The translations under genes and the position numbers were made by a program. Below the pieces are notes generated by a model that was given only the letters and a program-made list of their open reading frames with translations, ran no database searches and was not told the origin of the DNA. DNA of 64,000 nucleotides from Steinernema hermaphroditum (lineage: Eukaryota > Nematoda > Chromadorea > Rhabditida > Steinernematidae), in contig CM059624.1 in assembly GCA_030435675.1 (NCBI GenBank), positions 8,022,769-8,086,768 of the forward strand, in the 5' to 3' direction. Numbering within the stretch: the stretch's first letter is position 1; each line of letters starts with the position of its first letter. Shown here one piece after another: positions 1 through 11,447 of the stretch.

Positions 1-669
1 TGGAGCGAGCATTCGGTTGTGCGGAGACGATGATGAAGGAGTGAACGGGCCGGAAAATTAGGGACTTCGGCGATTAATGAGAGTGGTGCAGCAGAAGTGG
101 CACCGTTTGCAGAGAAGAGCGCTCGTGCGTAAATGTGCGCAAAAAGGAGAAGAGTGAATTATTGAAGGAGTGGCATTCTCGGCGGAGCACCCAGGACTTC
201 AGGTACTAATGACGGTGGGAACCACGAGAGAATGTTTCTGGAGAAAATGTGGACTTTTGCCGCACAGCGTTCTTTACGAGAACTGGTTTGATGGATGCAA
301 AGAAGAAGTTGAAAAAGGAGAAGAAGTAAAGGTTGTCCAAAAATGGTGCAAGTTCACTGACATGAGTGTCCCACAGGGCGAACGCGCTCAAGTGCAATTC
401 GTACCTTTTATCGTCCACACTGTGCACATATTTTTTTTTCTATAATTTACGGACTTTTGGCTCTAATTCTATTCCGAGATAAGCTCGACGACAACTGATC
501 GACACTCTGGGTTACTGGCAGTATTTTGGTTTGTGGCCTTTCCAAATTTCGCCGATATCGGCGATCTTTGGAGTTGGTCACCCTTCGAAGTCACGTTCCA
601 TAAATGTCATTTGAATCAAATTTGGCACAAAGTTACGCAGTCAACACCTTTATTACATTAACTGTTCGG
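1..669. other. No gene recognised; 3' flank of the Gly/Tyr-rich peptide gene
   Basis: Short overlapping frames on both strands show no signal peptide, domain or convincing splice structure. At about 648-654 a TTTATT on the plus strand is an AATAAA poly(A) signal on the minus strand, just past the stop of the next gene. I see nothing else here. Confidence 0.5.
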
Positions 670-1187
670 TCAATTCTTTGCCGTCGCCATTTTAGTTCCG
701 TAGAGTCCGGGGTAGAAGCCGCCGGAGTACATGCCTGGCATCGTGTAGATGACTCGTCGCACGATCATCGGTTGGTTGTAGCTGAAAGGGTGAATCGTTA
801 GGGGCACGGAACACGACTCTCAATGCGTGTTATACTGTGGGTATAAGTGTCTAAAGAAGCGAATTTTTAATCAGTAATGCCTAACGAGGACTCATCCGCA
901 TCTCTGATGTTGAACCCACTAATCTTGTTCACTTTTTGAAGGAACTGACTGAATTTCCCCAAAAACAATCTGATCCTTTCTAATCTCCTCTAATTGCTCT
1001 CCGCCGCGACTCACCTGTAATCTCCGTACATACCGTATCCGCCATATCCACCGTAGCCACCCATACCGTACCCTCCCATCATGCCATAGGGATAGCCATA
1101 TCCGAGTCCGTAACCGTAGTACTGGCCACAGACGACGTCGGCGAAGAAGAAGAAGAGGAGGAAGGCGAAGAGCAGAGGTCGCGACAT
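670..1187 (-). CDS. Small secreted Gly/Tyr-rich peptide (YGGYG type)
   Basis: Two exons, 1015-1187 and 670-781, encode 94 residues. I start at the internal Met at 1187, which is followed by a textbook signal peptide (Phe/Leu-rich core ending near VVCG). The mature part opens with GQYYGYGLGYGYPYGMMGGY and carries several GGYG units, then a tail rich in Tyr, Pro and Met encoded by exon 2. The intron runs GTGAGT to TTTCAG and the frame closes on TGA with an AATAAA about 20 nt beyond. The composition resembles the nematode YGGYG-type antimicrobial peptides (nlp-29/cnc groups), but that role is inference from composition only; a cuticle or eggshell component is an alternative. It is the last gene of a minus-strand run, about 190 bp after gene A. 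Confidence 0.75.
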
Positions 1188-1373
1188 TACTTCGAATGTT
1201 GTCTTCGGGCGCCGCACCTTCTTTTACCGACTTTTCGGTAATCTGGGTTCCTCCCCTCGTGACTCAATTGGAGGCAATCGACTTCCACTGACCTTCGGTC
1301 GCGTTCCACTTTTTGTGTCATTTTTTGGGGCGAGAATTGAGGTTATTAGAGGGAGGAACAGCTGGGAATGAGT

Positions 1374-2226
1374 TTATTCTGCACGATCACTGGAAAGAGA
1401 GGCAAGAGGCTGAGGTGGCGAGAGTAAAGCACTTGAGACCCATCATTGGAGAAGGGAGCGGAGGGGAGCGACCTTGAGCAGAGACGGTTATCTGGAACGA
1501 AAGGAGTTCTCTCTGAAGGAGCACACTCGGGCGCAGACCTGAGGGGTTCCCTGTAGACCGCCAGGAGAGTTTTGCGTTCTTCGTCGAGAGAAGAATTCAG
1601 GGAGAGGAAGCTCGGGTTCTCGACGTCGTCGGAGTGGCGCCGGAGGACCACGGAGTCGCCGGAGACGTCCTTCGCGAATACCCTCCTGTAGGAGGGCTTC
1701 TTCTGGTACCGTAGGGAGCACTCCTTCCGCAGAAAAATTGCGACGGCGATCTGGTAGAGGAGAAATACGGCTAGGATCCAGATGAGGACGTTCACGCAGA
1801 GGATGATGGCCAGGTACACCGTCTGGTCGGGCAGCTGCAAAGAAGCCATTGAAGTATTCGTTCCTTCTGTATCACAGGAAGTGAACACTTTCCGTTCCAT
1901 CTGCTCCACTAAACGCGCGTGTCTTCACCTCCTGAACTTGGCCGTAACACAACTCATATATTCACTTCTCAGCCCCACTTTGTCTTATCGACGCACCCTG
2001 TAGCACTCTGTTGAACTCGACCCACCTGGTCAGTGACCGCAAGAACTTGGTTGTGGACATTCTTCACGTCACCTTCGACTCCCCTGACGGCGGATTCGAA
2101 CTCCCCGAGCGACTTGTCCAGCACCTGCACGATGCCCTCCATGTGGCGGTCGACCTTGTAGAGCGTCCGGTGGACGTCGAGGATGCTCTCTCGGATCAGT
2201 TCGACTTCTCTGTCGATCGGTCCCAT
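1374..2226 (-). CDS. Membrane protein A: coiled-coil-like N-terminus, one TM helix, cytosolic tail
   Basis: Exons 2026-2226, 1473-1834 and 1374-1389 give about 192 residues. An acceptor TTGTTTAG directly abuts the ATG and looks like a trans-splice site. Residues 1-67 are a charged amphipathic segment with heptad-like Ile/Leu/Val spacing. Exon 2 begins with LPDQTVYLAIILCVNVLIWI, a single membrane helix of about 25 residues, followed by a basic then Ser/Glu-rich tail. The last intron is inferred because the AATAAA signal (1373-1378) falls inside the unspliced frame; splicing puts the TAA stop within that signal. If unspliced the frame would run to 1346. There is no family I recognise. Genes B and C have the same plan, suggesting a local family; topology and function are unknown. 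Confidence 0.65.
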
Positions 2227-2440
2227 CTAAACAAGGATTGGGATTCCAAGAACAATCAGTTCAAGTAGACCAAGAAGATCGCCGCCACTCGGGTTTCGAC
2301 TCACTCCAACAGACTACGTAAATCCTCTTTATTTGCTTCTCTATTTACAGAAAGGCCCCAGAAAAGAGATCCTAAGTGAAGACGATGCGTTGAGCAAGGA
2401 GCGCTTTGTGTGGTCATGGCTGTGCGGAGTGCAGAATGGG

Positions 2441-3264
2441 TCACACGGCGTGTCCTCTGTTGGTGATGAAGGGTCCCGAGGTGGTCTCCATGTTCAGCGG
2501 CGATCTCCGGGTGAGCGATTCATCTGAAGCGAGTATTTGCAGAGCGATTCGAGGGCGACAAGAGCTCCTTGGCGTTCCTGGACAAACACGAACCTGACTG
2601 CTGGTGATAGGCCTGCTTGAGGCTTTCGTGATATCCCAGCCCACCGTACTGGAAGTTACCCGGCCGTCTCGGCTCGTTCTCCATCGAGAGCGCCACTTGG
2701 CCGTTCCGCGGAGGATTGTAGCGCGGCGGAGGCTTCGGATTGAGTTCGGTGCGCGCCGACGGGAGCGGAGTCACCTCCACCGAGGATAGGGCGCCTGAAA
2801 GGCAGTTGGAGGGAGTACGGTAGGGGGCACATACTGTTGGACGGCGACCCTTTCACGAGTGTGTATATCGCGTGGGCTTTGGTGAAGAGGTTGATCACCA
2901 GAAGGATGGAGAGGAGAATGAAGACGACGATGAGGGTGATGAAGAGAAGGTAGAAGACCCATGCGTGGGGAACCTGAAAAGATCGTTCAGAATCGATCCG
3001 TTTGGTTCAAATCCAAACAGTTGACTCTGACGGAGCCATTCCGAGGGAGGAAACGAAGAAACTGACCTGTTGAACAGTGGTTCCGACCTTTCCGGTCATG
3101 GCGCGCGCGTCGACGGCGATGCCGGCTATGGAGCTGTCGAAGTTGTCGAGGGTTATGTTAATGCGGGAGGTGATGCCCAGGAGCTGGGAGTTGATGTGAC
3201 CGACAAGTTGGCCCAGCTGGGCAAGGGTGCCGCTGAGCTCCTCGATCGTCTTGTCGACAGACAT
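2441..3264 (-). CDS. Membrane protein B: same architecture as A and C
   Basis: Four exons (3067-3264, 2835-2973, 2594-2794, 2441-2523) join in phase to 206 residues. Residues 1-66 are amphipathic with regular hydrophobic spacing (SQLLGITSRINITLDNFDSS) and no signal peptide. Exon 2 starts VPHAWVFYLLFITLIVVFIL, one long membrane helix. Exons 3 and 4 encode a Pro/Arg/Asn-rich cytosolic tail ending TNRGHAV. All introns are GT-AG with TTTCAG-like acceptors. Gene A follows 215 bp downstream on the same strand, so co-transcription is possible. The splice junction before the TM helix lies at the same place as in A, which supports common origin even though the primary sequence has diverged. Function is not known; I considered t-SNARE or tetraspanin-like proteins and saw no supporting motif. 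Confidence 0.75.
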
Positions 3265-4987
3265 GTCGCGAGAAAAGCTGGATTCTGGCTGGAGACGACC
3301 TATCGGACGATCATTCGGGGAACTTTCTAAACTCGCGTCATTCGGAGTAACGTCTCGAGTGATTCACGCGTTCCCAACGATCCGAGAAGCGCGCTGAGAA
3401 CAAACAGAGGGCGGAGGGCTTACTCATCTCTTAATCGACTCATTTAAAAAAGACACGTGGGGATCGCTTTTCGCTACAGGCCGATTCTCTAGGGTGGGTC
3501 TCCCAAACTGAATATCAGATGATCGCGGAGAGCGGCGAAAGGACTTCGGAGTCGATCAATTCGTTATCAGTGCCTAATTCGCTCTCCCTGTGCCCATCGC
3601 GGTTAATTTGGAGTTTAGTGCGAACGAAAACATCGCGAACATCTCTAATCTTCAAGTACTCCTTGCTTTAAAACAGCGCGATCCCTATCGACCTGCAGGA
3701 GCAGAGAGACCTTATCAGAGGGTTCTTGAAACAGAGGACCGTCGTCTCTCGGCTCGCCCCTTATATTTGGAACGCGTCGATCCATTGGACCGTTTTATGA
3801 ACAGCGGACAAACAGAAACAAGAAGGCAGGCGACGGAGCCGACTCCGGAGCGATCGATCGGAGCTACTCATTGAGAGCGCAGGGGAGGGGAGGCTTCGTT
3901 AATCGCACGAGGAACGTCGACGCGATTAGCCGCCGCGATATTCGGCGAAAGTACGGACAGCCGGGACGAGGCGCCGACGGACTGCGGCCAACCGACTGTA
4001 AAGAGCAAACAAGCAGAGTGTTTGCGCAGGACCGAAGGCGTGGGCCGCCAACGGCCACTGTGCGCGCCCCCAAAGGAGTTACGCAATCCGTGCAAAAACG
4101 GGCCCTATCACTCCACTAGCCGATCGCCCCTTCCGATTTCCAGTTGATCGATGGCCATAGAATTCGCAAGAGGTAAATAAACAAAATTAATGTTATGCGC
4201 GTCTTTTGAGTGATCGCTTTTGTTTCCTGTTGGCTTAATCTCGAAGTGCGAGTTGGGTGCAGCGAGAGGAGAGGACACAAAGTGAACCGGGTGCGCGATG
4301 CAGGCGGATCCGGTTCCGAGGGCAGTGCAGTCCTGAAGGAAATGCTGTTTTCACACGAAATCGGTGCTACCTCCGTGCGAAAACATTCTCGATCGAAGAT
4401 ATCGAAGTATGGTAGGAACAGAGGGAGGGAAATCTCTCTTTCTCGCATCGGAATCTCAAATAGGCACAGAACAGTCCATTTCATTCCAACGAATTCCACT
4501 CAGAGGAAGTCCCAGAAGAATTCTCGGCGCCCCCGAAAAACGCGTCCACGTGTGCACGCCACTACAATTCGTCCGAATTTGAGCGAAGGCCCGACGGAAA
4601 ACAAATCAGAAATTCAGAAATGTCGAATCGGCGGTTGCCGGCTAATTCACCTTTCGACGTTCTGTTTGTTCTCTTGTGGCGAACATCGTTGCAATCTGAT
4701 ACGGGCGGATTCCGGACGCTGATAAGTATGCAAATAGATGGTCCCCTCCGGAGGTGGAAGGCGCTGACTCACGCCAATAAGCGAACAAACAAATATCGGA
4801 TGGGCATTTTTGAGAAAAAAGCGGAGCTGACTCAGCGGGAACATGCCTAACGACCGTGGATCGGCGACGATCCCGCAAAGGGCCGCCGAAGTCGTAAAGC
4901 GATCGGCCTTTGTTCGGCGCTGACCATCAAATATTTATTTCGAGGCTGTCGCCAGGCAAGCCCGTTTCCGGCTACAATCGGCGGTCG
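3265..4987. other. 1.7-kb spacer between membrane genes B and C
   Basis: Several 70-170-codon frames overlap on both strands between 3590 and 4880, but none shows a domain, signal peptide or matched splice sites. An AATAAA for gene C (minus strand) sits near 4934-4941. It probably holds the promoter of gene B and unannotated sequence. Confidence 0.45.
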
Positions 4988-5746
4988 TCAAGAAGACGGA
5001 TTCGAGGAGCGAAGCCGCTTGTGGGTCCTGTAGGCGACGAGACGGTGGGAGCCGTAGGAAACGAGGTAGAAGAGCGCCAGGACAAGGAGCACCAGGGCGG
5101 CGATGAGGAGGACGTAGAAGGCCGTCACCGGGAAGGGACCTACGCGCTCGTTGGCCGACTCCTGAAGGGAAGAGATAGGGACTGGGTCTTGGGACGAAGT
5201 CTCCTACCACGATCACGTTGATGTTCTTGACGACGCCGTCGATGTTATTGGTGATGTTTTGGAGGGTGCCGCCTACGTGGCCGATTACGTCGTTTACATG
5301 GCCCTCGCCCTGGAAAGAGGAGTGATGAGGGATGACCGACAGATGACGGAAAAGGAGCGGTGCGGGACATTGAGTACCTGAACTTCTATTTGCAAGAAAG
5401 GCCTTTTATTCCTTGCTTATCATGGTACAGTAGATTTACACAAATCTTGACCGCTCCTTGCAGAGCACAACCAAAGCGACCAAAATACAAGCATTTAGGA
5501 GACAAACAGCAGGTGTTTCCGAGGGCACCTGCTGGATTCCCTTCTCGAGTAGGCGCTCCGGGCCTCGCGCCCTGGCGCTCTGAAGCCGAAGAGTAAACGA
5601 AGACTCACCTCCTGGACCAGGTCGTTCACCTTGCCGCCGATCAGCTGGATCTGGTCGACCACCCTATCAATCGAGTGGTTCGAAGAGTAAGAGGTCGTGG
5701 CCACCGGGGCCGCTACAGTAGTCGGCATCTGACCGAAGGAGTCCAT
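4988..5746 (-). CDS. Membrane protein C: third member of the local family
   Basis: Exons 5609-5746, 5208-5309 and 4988-5161 encode 137 residues. I start at the ATG at 5746 rather than an upstream GTG in the same frame. The N-terminal half is polar and helical-looking, with repeated hydrophobic positions (DQIQLIGGKVNDLVQEGEGH, then TLQNITNNIDGVVKNI). Exon 3 begins ESANERVGPF and passes into a membrane helix (AFYVLLIAALVLLVLALFYL), then a short basic tail ending RSSNPSS. A splice junction again falls just before the TM exon, as in A and B. The start lies 205 bp after the AIFM3 stop on the same strand, so it may be a downstream operon member. An AATAAA is about 50 nt after the stop. Function unknown. 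Confidence 0.72.
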
Positions 5747-5951
5747 GACCGGTGACCAAGTGCTCACCGCCTTACCGCGCGTCGATCGACTTCGATCGAT
5801 CTCCTCGCTTCGTCTTCGTCGCCGCGGCGACGCGAAGATGACAAATTGTGTGCAAACAAAGCGGCGCCCCTTCTTCTTCGAGGCGCCTTCGTGTGTGGCC
5901 CTCGAGGAGTTCGTTTATTATTCCAAAATACACAGAACAACAAAGGAACAT

Positions 5952-8195
5952 TCATTCGAGAAGAGTCCTCGTCGAGGGGTAGGTGATCCAGTTGTCGGAG
6001 ATGTTTCTGAAACACTACGATATCTGGGCTACGGTAGAAGTTACGGTACTTGACGACGTCCTGCTTCTTGATTTTTATTTTGTGTTGCGTCATCTCGAGG
6101 AACTGAATAGCCGCGTTCCTCGTGCCGGCGTTGACCACGGCCACGACCTCGTCGTTCCTGAAAGGTACGGTGGGGTACGGTGGGATGGAGTCGGCTTACT
6201 TGATGCAGTAGCAGACGAAATCGTTGTCTTTGAGGCTGCCGCGGAGGATCCGTTCGTCGGTTACGCAAGAGAGATCGCCGGCAAAGGTGAGGGTACGGTC
6301 GAGGAAGACGGTCCAGAAGAAGGGGACAAGGGGCACGGACATCTCCTTCTGGGAGACGATGGCGAAGGCGGCCTTGCGGCCCTGGAACTGCGCCGAGTAC
6401 CAGTGGTCGCAGTTGACCATGTTGCCGTTGAAGGCGGTGAGGGGGAAGGAGGTGAGGTCGCCGACGGCGAAGACGTGGCGCGCCGAGGTGCGCATCTGGG
6501 AGTCGACGACGACGAAGCCGTGCGAGTTGGTGGAGACAGAGGAGCCAAGGAGCAGCGAGGAGCAGGGCCGGACGCCGATGGCGGGGACGACGATGTGGGC
6601 GACGGCGCAGAGACCGTCCTTGAGCACCATGTGGCCCACTTTGTCGAAGCCCTCGACGGCCTTCACGAGCGAGTTCTGCCGGAGGAAGAGGGTCTCCGCC
6701 TGGGCGAACTCGCGCACCACCTGGCCCACCTGGGTGGGGAGCATGGTGAGCGGAGCGGCGCCCTTCCCGAAGATGGAGACACTTCGTGACTGCTTCCCTA
6801 TGCTCGAAGCGAGCTCCAGGCCGAGCAGGTTGGAACCGAGCACGGCGATGTGCTTCCTCTTCATGCTCTCGTAGAGATCCAGGGCGTCGTCGAGGGTACG
6901 GAGGTACTTGACCCCCTCCAGGTCGGCGCCCTTCACGTTCAGTTTCGCCGGAACGGAGCCCATGGCGAGCACGAGGTTCGAGTACTGTACGGAGGCGCCG
7001 TCTTCGAGGCAGACGACCTTCTCTTCGGTGTTCAAGGACTTCACCTGGAGACATCCAGGCTGCACTTCGCCGTCGGTCAGGCCACTTACCCTCGTGTTCA
7101 GCATTACTTCGATGTCGTAGTTCTCGAAGAACTCTCCAGGACGCAGCAGAAGACTTTTCGGCTCCACCTCCGTCGTCTGAAGTAGAAGACGTCAGCGGAA
7201 TCGATCCCCACCACTCCAACCACCAAAAGCACCCCACAGTTGCGTAGTTGACCGCTGCTTTTATAAAATGAACCCCTCCAAAGAACGAATGTTTCGCGCC
7301 TTCCACGAAACGACCCATGAAAGCTCGTTTGGACGTAATTGGATTGCCCGGCGCGCGCTCCCCGACCGCACTCCCCCTCACCTTGCTCAGTTTGGTTCTG
7401 TCGTAGGGCAGAGTGTCCTCCCGGGTGATCATCACGATACGGTCCCGAAATCCCTCCTGACGGAGCGTCTCGGCACACGTCAGAGCGGAGATGCCTGAAG
7501 GCGACTAGGTCTGCGCGCTGAGTGCATTCCTCACCTGTTCCGATGATGACGACGGGGTCGTTGACGAAGTTGCGGCACTTGGTCATGACGGGGAGCGCAC
7601 GCTCCGCGAGAATCTTCTCACGCGTTGTCATGAGGAAGACTGTGTCGTTGCGCACTTGCACCTGGAAGGCGTCAGGCCTGTGCCGGCGACTGGCGCACTC
7701 ACCGTGTGCGTCTGGATGTTGTCGAGGCCGGGAAAGTCCTCCAAGTAGCCTGTGCGGATGTTGTAGGCTGTCCCGAAGTTTGAGCACCGGATTTTGCCGC
7801 GGATGAGAAGACCCGAGGACAGTCGCTCTCCACAGTGGGCACACTTGCTGCCCAGGGCGTAGAATTTGCTTTTATGGCGGATAAGGAGGACGGAGCCTTC
7901 GTCGACGGAGAATTCTCTTTTCCTGCAACAACAACGAAATGAGTCACTCTTTTTAGTACTTCTGTAAGTTTGATTAAATATGCTCCTGAAATAGCCCTGA
8001 GCTAAGGATTGGACTATGATCTACCATTTTGAAAGGACTTAGATGAAGAGAAAGCACTCACTCTCCATTGCTTAGATCCCCAACATAACAGAGAGGGTGC
8101 TCCTGAAGCGATGTTTGGGGCGATCCCAGGGAAGGTGTCGAGGATTTCCTTCTCAACTCGTGGAGAGACGCTCTCTCCAACTCTGCGCGGTACAT
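5952..8195 (-). CDS. AIFM3: AIFM3-type flavoprotein oxidoreductase with degenerate Rieske domain
   Basis: Seven exons (8062-8195, 7703-7922, 7535-7661, 7382-7494, 6200-7176, 6050-6157, 5952-6006) give 577 residues, close to the 605 of human AIFM3. Known family role: FAD/NADH-dependent oxidoreductase related to apoptosis-inducing factor, with an N-terminal Rieske [2Fe-2S] domain. Seen here: Rieske region at about 45-118 followed by YLEDFPGLD as in AIFM3; nucleotide-binding GTGISA at 159-164; the LPYDRTKLSK stretch; second dinucleotide fold near VLGSNLLGLELA; FAVGDLTSFPL and the C-terminal reductase domain. The Rieske pair is C72-A-H74 and C91-S-N-F94: the second His ligand is Phe, so an intact cluster is doubtful. 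A TCTTTAG acceptor lies 9 nt before the ATG and could be a trans-splice site. The last intron is only 43 nt. Poly(A) signal near 5911-5917. Confidence 0.92.
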
Positions 8196-11100
8196 CGTAC
8201 ACTCCTAAAGACGAGGATTAGTCTCCAGTCGTGCCAGAAATCAACACGTGGGACGGAGGCGGCGCGTCGAGTGACCGCCGGACGCGGCGAATGTCCCGAA
8301 AGGCGGAACTATACGACTCTGGACTCGTCGCCCTATGCTGGAGGAAGGGTACCCTAGGCCAGAGAACATCACGTTCAAGCACAGATCTGTGGCGAAGAAG
8401 ATGAATTCTTCCTCTGAGAACTATGTCTAACACTTTGGGTGGTAACCGCATCTGCGATTCGCAGAAACCGAGTGGAAACTGAGCCGACAAGGCGGTACTT
8501 CCGGAGTGCCTGGAGCTCACTCTACCTCCAATGGGAATCAGCCACTTGTGCGGAGACCCTGATTGGTCTCTGCAGAGTTGTTTCCCCTAGTCATCACAAC
8601 TCCGTGGAGAGAGGACACTAAGGGATCAAAGAATGCGCGTTCTGCAGGATGATGGGGGTTCCCACGACTGAGGGAATTCCATGGAATATCGAAGATTTAA
8701 GTAGCACAGATGAAGTGTTTCTCCAATGGGACAGAAAGAGGGAGAGGGTTCCTCGAGGCTTGAGGACAAGAAGTTGGTCACGAACGCATCCAAGGTCACT
8801 CGATTCCGATTCAGGGGATAAGTAGAGCTTTGAATACTGCGATCTAGATCATATTCAAAAGATGAACTGAGAAGTTCTTCAAACCAGTCTTTTGGTTCTT
8901 GGTGCCTAGAGGACAAAATAAGAAAATGTCCGTCGAATTTTCTTCGGACAGATCAAAACAAACAACTTAGCGGACTGAGTGACACAGTTAATGCGCGTAA
9001 ATAGGCCATTTAAACTTGGAGTCAATATGAAAGGTCTTCTATAGACCTATAATACGAAAGATATTTCTCTTTTGCCTCGATTTTGAAAAGAGGCGATAGG
9101 AAACAGGTCTCGTTTTTCGCATAAATCGCCGTCATTTACCCACAGTTCCATGGGTACCCCAGACGGCACAAAATGGTGTCAGTCTAGAACAGCAAGGTTC
9201 CATCAACTGAAGAGAAGAGGCTTCTGTTGGACTGAAGGAAGAAGGAAGTATTGGTGGTTCATTCTTGTGGATGGACGCAGTTGAAACCAGAGACACCAAA
9301 AGGGATTTTACCAGCGCTCCTTTGACTAAAAGAAAAAAGTGGCGAAGAAAGTATTCTCAAATTTGGTTTTGTGCCAACAATGCGCACACTGCTATCTAAT
9401 GTAGCCTCTCCAAGAGCGAAAAACACGAAGAAAGACATCGCACTTTGTCGGAGTTTCAGGCGGGGTTTCAATTCGACTATAGTATAAAGTGAACCATAGA
9501 GATAACCTAATAGTCGAACTTTTAGAAGACGTTCAAAAAGTAAGACAAGGCGAGAATTTCAGAAAGTTCAATTCCAAGCAATTCCGGCTGTCCCATCAGT
9601 GTGCGCGGGCTTCGAAACAACAAAAAAGTTCGATCAGGAAGTAACGCGGAAGGTGGAGTTCGGTGGACGAAACAGAAACCCATCGACGGAGCGGCTGACG
9701 GAGTAGACTTCGAAGTTGGAGCGATTCTTCGGCTTGAATGGGCGGCGCGGGTGGTCGGGCGGGGTTCACGGTCTTCTTGGCGAGATATAATTTGGCTTAC
9801 GTTCCACGCCAGCCATATTATAGTCATTTCCTGTGCTATCGTCATCTGGAGAGAAGTCTGGAAACTCATTTACGAGGGCATCGTAATGTGACAGCGGTCG
9901 GAAAAAGCAAACGAAAAGTAGATACCGACCGCTCTCGTTCTCGGAACTCAGAAAGAAAGCATGCAGTAGCATTGGTTTTCCATGAATTTGGAACAAAACC
10001 GACGCTAATCCATTCGCGCAGACTGACCGCATGTCATGAATCATTCCGACGTTAGCTTTGAGTTAAGTGAACAACTAACTTAAGGGACTACTGACAGGTC
10101 TAACATTAGAACAAAGCTACGCTAATTGAATGTTCCTGCAACCCAATATACGTACTCCATTTGGGCCTAAGGTCATCGAGTTCGAAAGTGGAAACGTGAC
10201 GTTTGCGGTTTTTCTATCTCACTATGACTTTCCGGACGTATTATACATCAATCGAGGTTAAGAAGTAGTATCTCAGTACCTTCTGGAATGAATGCACGTA
10301 TTGGCGTGTTCTTCCGGAAAATCGAGAGGCATCTCTCACTGCTTTAGAAAGTGTTCGATTCTTCACTGTGAGGTTGGCAAACATCTGACATTCCCAGAAG
10401 GAGAACAAGGAACCTTTTGAATACCGCCTTGAAAACAAGCGCCTGGTACCTACATTCGTCAACTCTTTTGTATATTCTTGAGAAAAACATCGCCACAGCA
10501 ATAACAAAGATGACTCACCTTCTACAAATCGTCGACGAAACAAAGAAAGGCATCTAGGCTTTGGGAGCGAGGAAAAATCGGGACAGAAGTCCCTCTATCG
10601 GAACAAGAACCTTGACTCTAGAACGAACCCACTAGAATTTTCTTCCTCCTTCAGTGGGGTCGAAGATCCTCACGATACTACCGAGACTCTTCAAATAGCT
10701 GCTATTCGGCTCTAACCCATGTTGTTTCGCTAATAGTACTTCCTGACGCTTCATCAAAGAATCTGTCAAAACAGGCACTTAGAGCCGGGAGCCAAGATGC
10801 GCATCCAAACCACAGATCAGGAAATGTAGAAGTCAGGGGACACGAATAAAGGAAACCTCACTACTCCGTGGAAAGCACTGCGTGTGGACAGAGGTCAACT
10901 GATCTTGGCCTTCCCGGCGTGCTTTTGAAGAGTTCGAGTTCTCTGAGCGAGACAAATTAGTCAACGATCATCGAAATAACCAAAAGATAAAGCGGTCTTA
11001 TTACATATAGTATTTGGAACGAAACGACCCGACAACCGGATCCCTTATTCTTATCCTCTTGTAGACCTTCTTTCAATTCAAAATTCAAAGGTTATTGTTT

Positions 11101-11447
11101 GTTGGATTGTGTACTTCCATTCTAAAGAAATCGATGTCCTCGCAAAACAGAGAAGTCCTACTGTCGTTCCATGACGTGTGCACTTTGTTCCCTTCAACGA
11201 GGAAATGACTTCTGAATGTTATTCCTCTCACGGCGACGGCTTAGCAATCTAAGATCGCCTCAATAAAGGAACTTTCACACAGTCGCAGGGGAGACTACTT
11301 GAGAGTGTTCTGTTGTGCGTAGGAGTGACAGACAGATTCCCTTTAGGACTAATACTTCACTGAAGAGGGCATGTAGATGGAGTTTATTCATAAGAGCCAT
11401 TACATCCTACAAAGATATAAGCCCGATCAACTCGAGGATGCCACAAG
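8196..11447. other. 3.25-kb gene-poor block
   Basis: This stretch is more AT-rich than its flanks and is broken by stops in all frames. Frames of 70-115 codons (for example 9522-9869 minus and 9738-10055 plus) show no domain, signal peptide or splice pattern. I looked for further TIMP-like CxC exons and found none. It may include the promoter of AIFM3 at its left edge. Confidence 0.5.

Noticed and set aside
3003..3014. GGTTCAAATCC, tRNA B-box-like
   Set aside because: Inside an intron of membrane gene B, with no A-box or acceptor stem around it.
4116..4722. Overlapping 127- and 170-codon frames on opposite strands
   Set aside because: No domain, signal peptide or splice context; typical chance frames.
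5983..6789. 268-codon plus-strand frame of Glu/Gly/Asp/Val-rich sequence
   Set aside because: Antisense of the GC-rich AIFM3 exon 5; no independent support.
6041..7435. 464-codon frame on the minus strand
   Set aside because: Shadow of the AIFM3 exons in another frame; the frame with the FAD and NAD folds is the real one.
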